Assembly (NCBI RefSeq): GCF_017654485.1
Contig: NZ_CP061095.1
Coordinates: 82,501 to 146,500, forward strand
From: Roseomonas marmotae
Lineage (GTDB): Bacteria > Pseudomonadota > Alphaproteobacteria > Acetobacterales > Acetobacteraceae
Length of the DNA stretch: 64,000 nt
Direction of reading: 5' to 3'
Below the pieces are notes generated by a model that worked only from the letters and a program-made list of their open reading frames with translations, was not told the origin of the DNA and searched no databases. Position numbers and translations under genes: made by a program. Positions 63,317 through 64,000 of this stretch are shown piece by piece. How positions within the stretch are numbered: the stretch's first letter is position 1; every line of letters starts with the position of its first letter.

Positions 63317-64000
63317 TCAGGCGCCGGAAGCAGCCTCGGCCTGGGCGTTGAGATGCGCCGCCAGATCGGCCGGCAGCTTGAGCCGGTGCGCCAGCGCATC
63401 AAGATAGGCGTGTTCCGCCGGGTGGTCGGGGTCGATGGCCAGCCGGGTGGCGAGGTAGAGTTCCGCCCCCTGTTCCTGCGTCCGCGCGCTGGCGGCGATG
63501 GCGTTCAGGTCGGTCGGCTGGGACAGTGCGTCGAAGACCAGGGCCTTGGCCTCGGCATCCAGCCCGGCCTGCTCGACATGCGCGAAGATGGCCTGCTGTT
63601 CCTCGGCATCCACATGGCCGTCGGCCTTGGCAGCGCCGATCATGGCGCGCACCAGCGCCAGGGCGAAGGGCTGACCATCGGCCGCAGGAAGGGCAGCGCC
63701 GAAGCCGGCATCCGCCGCCTGCACATCCTGCACCGTCGCGGGGGCGGCGCTGGCGGGGGCCTGGCCCTGCTGCCAGTTCTGGTAGGCGCGATAGGCCAGG
63801 GCGCCCAGCGCCGCCGCGCCGCCATGGCTCAGCAGCCCGCCGACGCCCTTGCCTTTCTTGCGGCCGCCCAGCAGCAGCCCGATCAACCCGGCGCCGGCCG
63901 CGCCGCCCAGTATCCCTCCGGGTATGCCGCTGGAGGCACCGGCACTCTGCTGCCCCCAGGGCGAGGCACGCTTTCCACCGGTCATCTGGCCCAGCAGCGA
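63317..64000 (-). CDS. DUF533/YebE-type membrane protein, start outside window
   Basis: At least 227 aa. A glycine-rich segment GGILGGAAGAGLIGLLLGGR then AALGALAYRAYQNW is followed by a TerB-like helical domain (FALALVRAMIGAAKADGHVD, AEEQQAIFAHVEQAGLDAEA, YLATRLAIDPDHPAEHAYLD). This is the DUF533 family, inner-membrane associated, of unknown role. An internal Met at 63985 is possible, but the frame stays open to the window edge with SLLGQ, which matches the usual leading part of the family. The gene therefore continues beyond the window. Confidence 0.85.
   Translation of the reverse strand, partial: SLLGQMTGGKRASPWGQQSAGASSGIPGGILGGAAGAGLIGLLLGGRKKGKGVGGLLSHGGAAALGALAYRAYQNWQQGQAPASAAPATVQDVQAADAGFGAALPAADGQPFALALVRAMIGAAKADGHVDAEEQQAIFAHVEQAGLDAEAKALVFDALSQPTDLNAIAASARTQEQGAELYLATRLAIDPDHPAEHAYLDALAHRLKLPADLAAHLNAQAEAASGA

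Overview
The window is high-GC alphaproteobacterial chromosome. The rRNA order (23S, 5S, initiator tRNA-Met), a long RpoD, the pcaIJF set, frequent ATGA-coupled genes and the density and type of insertion sequences fit Acetobacteraceae, most likely a Roseomonas-like genus. That placement is inferred from gene content, not from a search.

1-2800: the 3' end of an rrn operon (23S lacking its 5' end, 5S, tRNA-fMet, terminator).

2900-24300: an accessory zone dense in insertion sequences. It holds two IS66 elements, an IS481 copy plus an IS481 remnant, an IS3 carrying a nested IS30, an IS3 remnant and two IS5-type remnants. Between them lie host genes that look like a low-oxygen/stress set: a formate/nitrite transporter fragment, a heme-copper oxidase cluster (CtaG-like, CopD-like membrane protein, CoxB, fused CoxA-CoxC, small membrane protein), a truncated Hsp20, a frameshifted CBS-domain gene, glycogen debranching enzyme GlgX, a tandem universal stress protein and a Crp/Fnr regulator. 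PEP synthase follows directly. Several host genes have been cut by insertions; Hsp20 and the universal stress protein now end at stop codons inside IS ends.

24700-46000: ordinary chromosome. It holds ppsA, an asparaginase, pcaF-pcaJ-pcaI with a divergent IclR regulator, rpoD, a second IclR regulator, an acyl-CoA-dehydrogenase-like flavoprotein, a DedA protein, a five-gene polyamine-type ABC transporter operon ending in an RraA-family gene, an alkaline-phosphatase-fold sulfatase/phosphoglycerol-transferase-like membrane protein, a luciferase-like monooxygenase, a small HNH-like protein and a nitroreductase.

46000-49800: a second scar region. It contains a 448-bp internally deleted IS with both inverted repeats, a small orphan gene with a double-glycine-like N-terminus and a C-terminus reminiscent of type III inner-rod proteins, a junction joining the start of a GMC oxidoreductase to the end of a peptide-binding protein, an M20 peptidase, and an intact IS5-family element with a TAA target duplication that cuts a zinc-ribbon transposase.

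49800-64000: a BrkB/YihY membrane protein, then a large operon (transcribed on the minus strand) of ECF sigma factor, anti-sigma factor, ZraP/CpxP-like periplasmic protein, outer-membrane factor, membrane-fusion protein and two RND pumps. This is a self-contained envelope-stress-coupled efflux system. After it come upp, an HSL-type alpha/beta hydrolase and a DUF533 protein running off the window.
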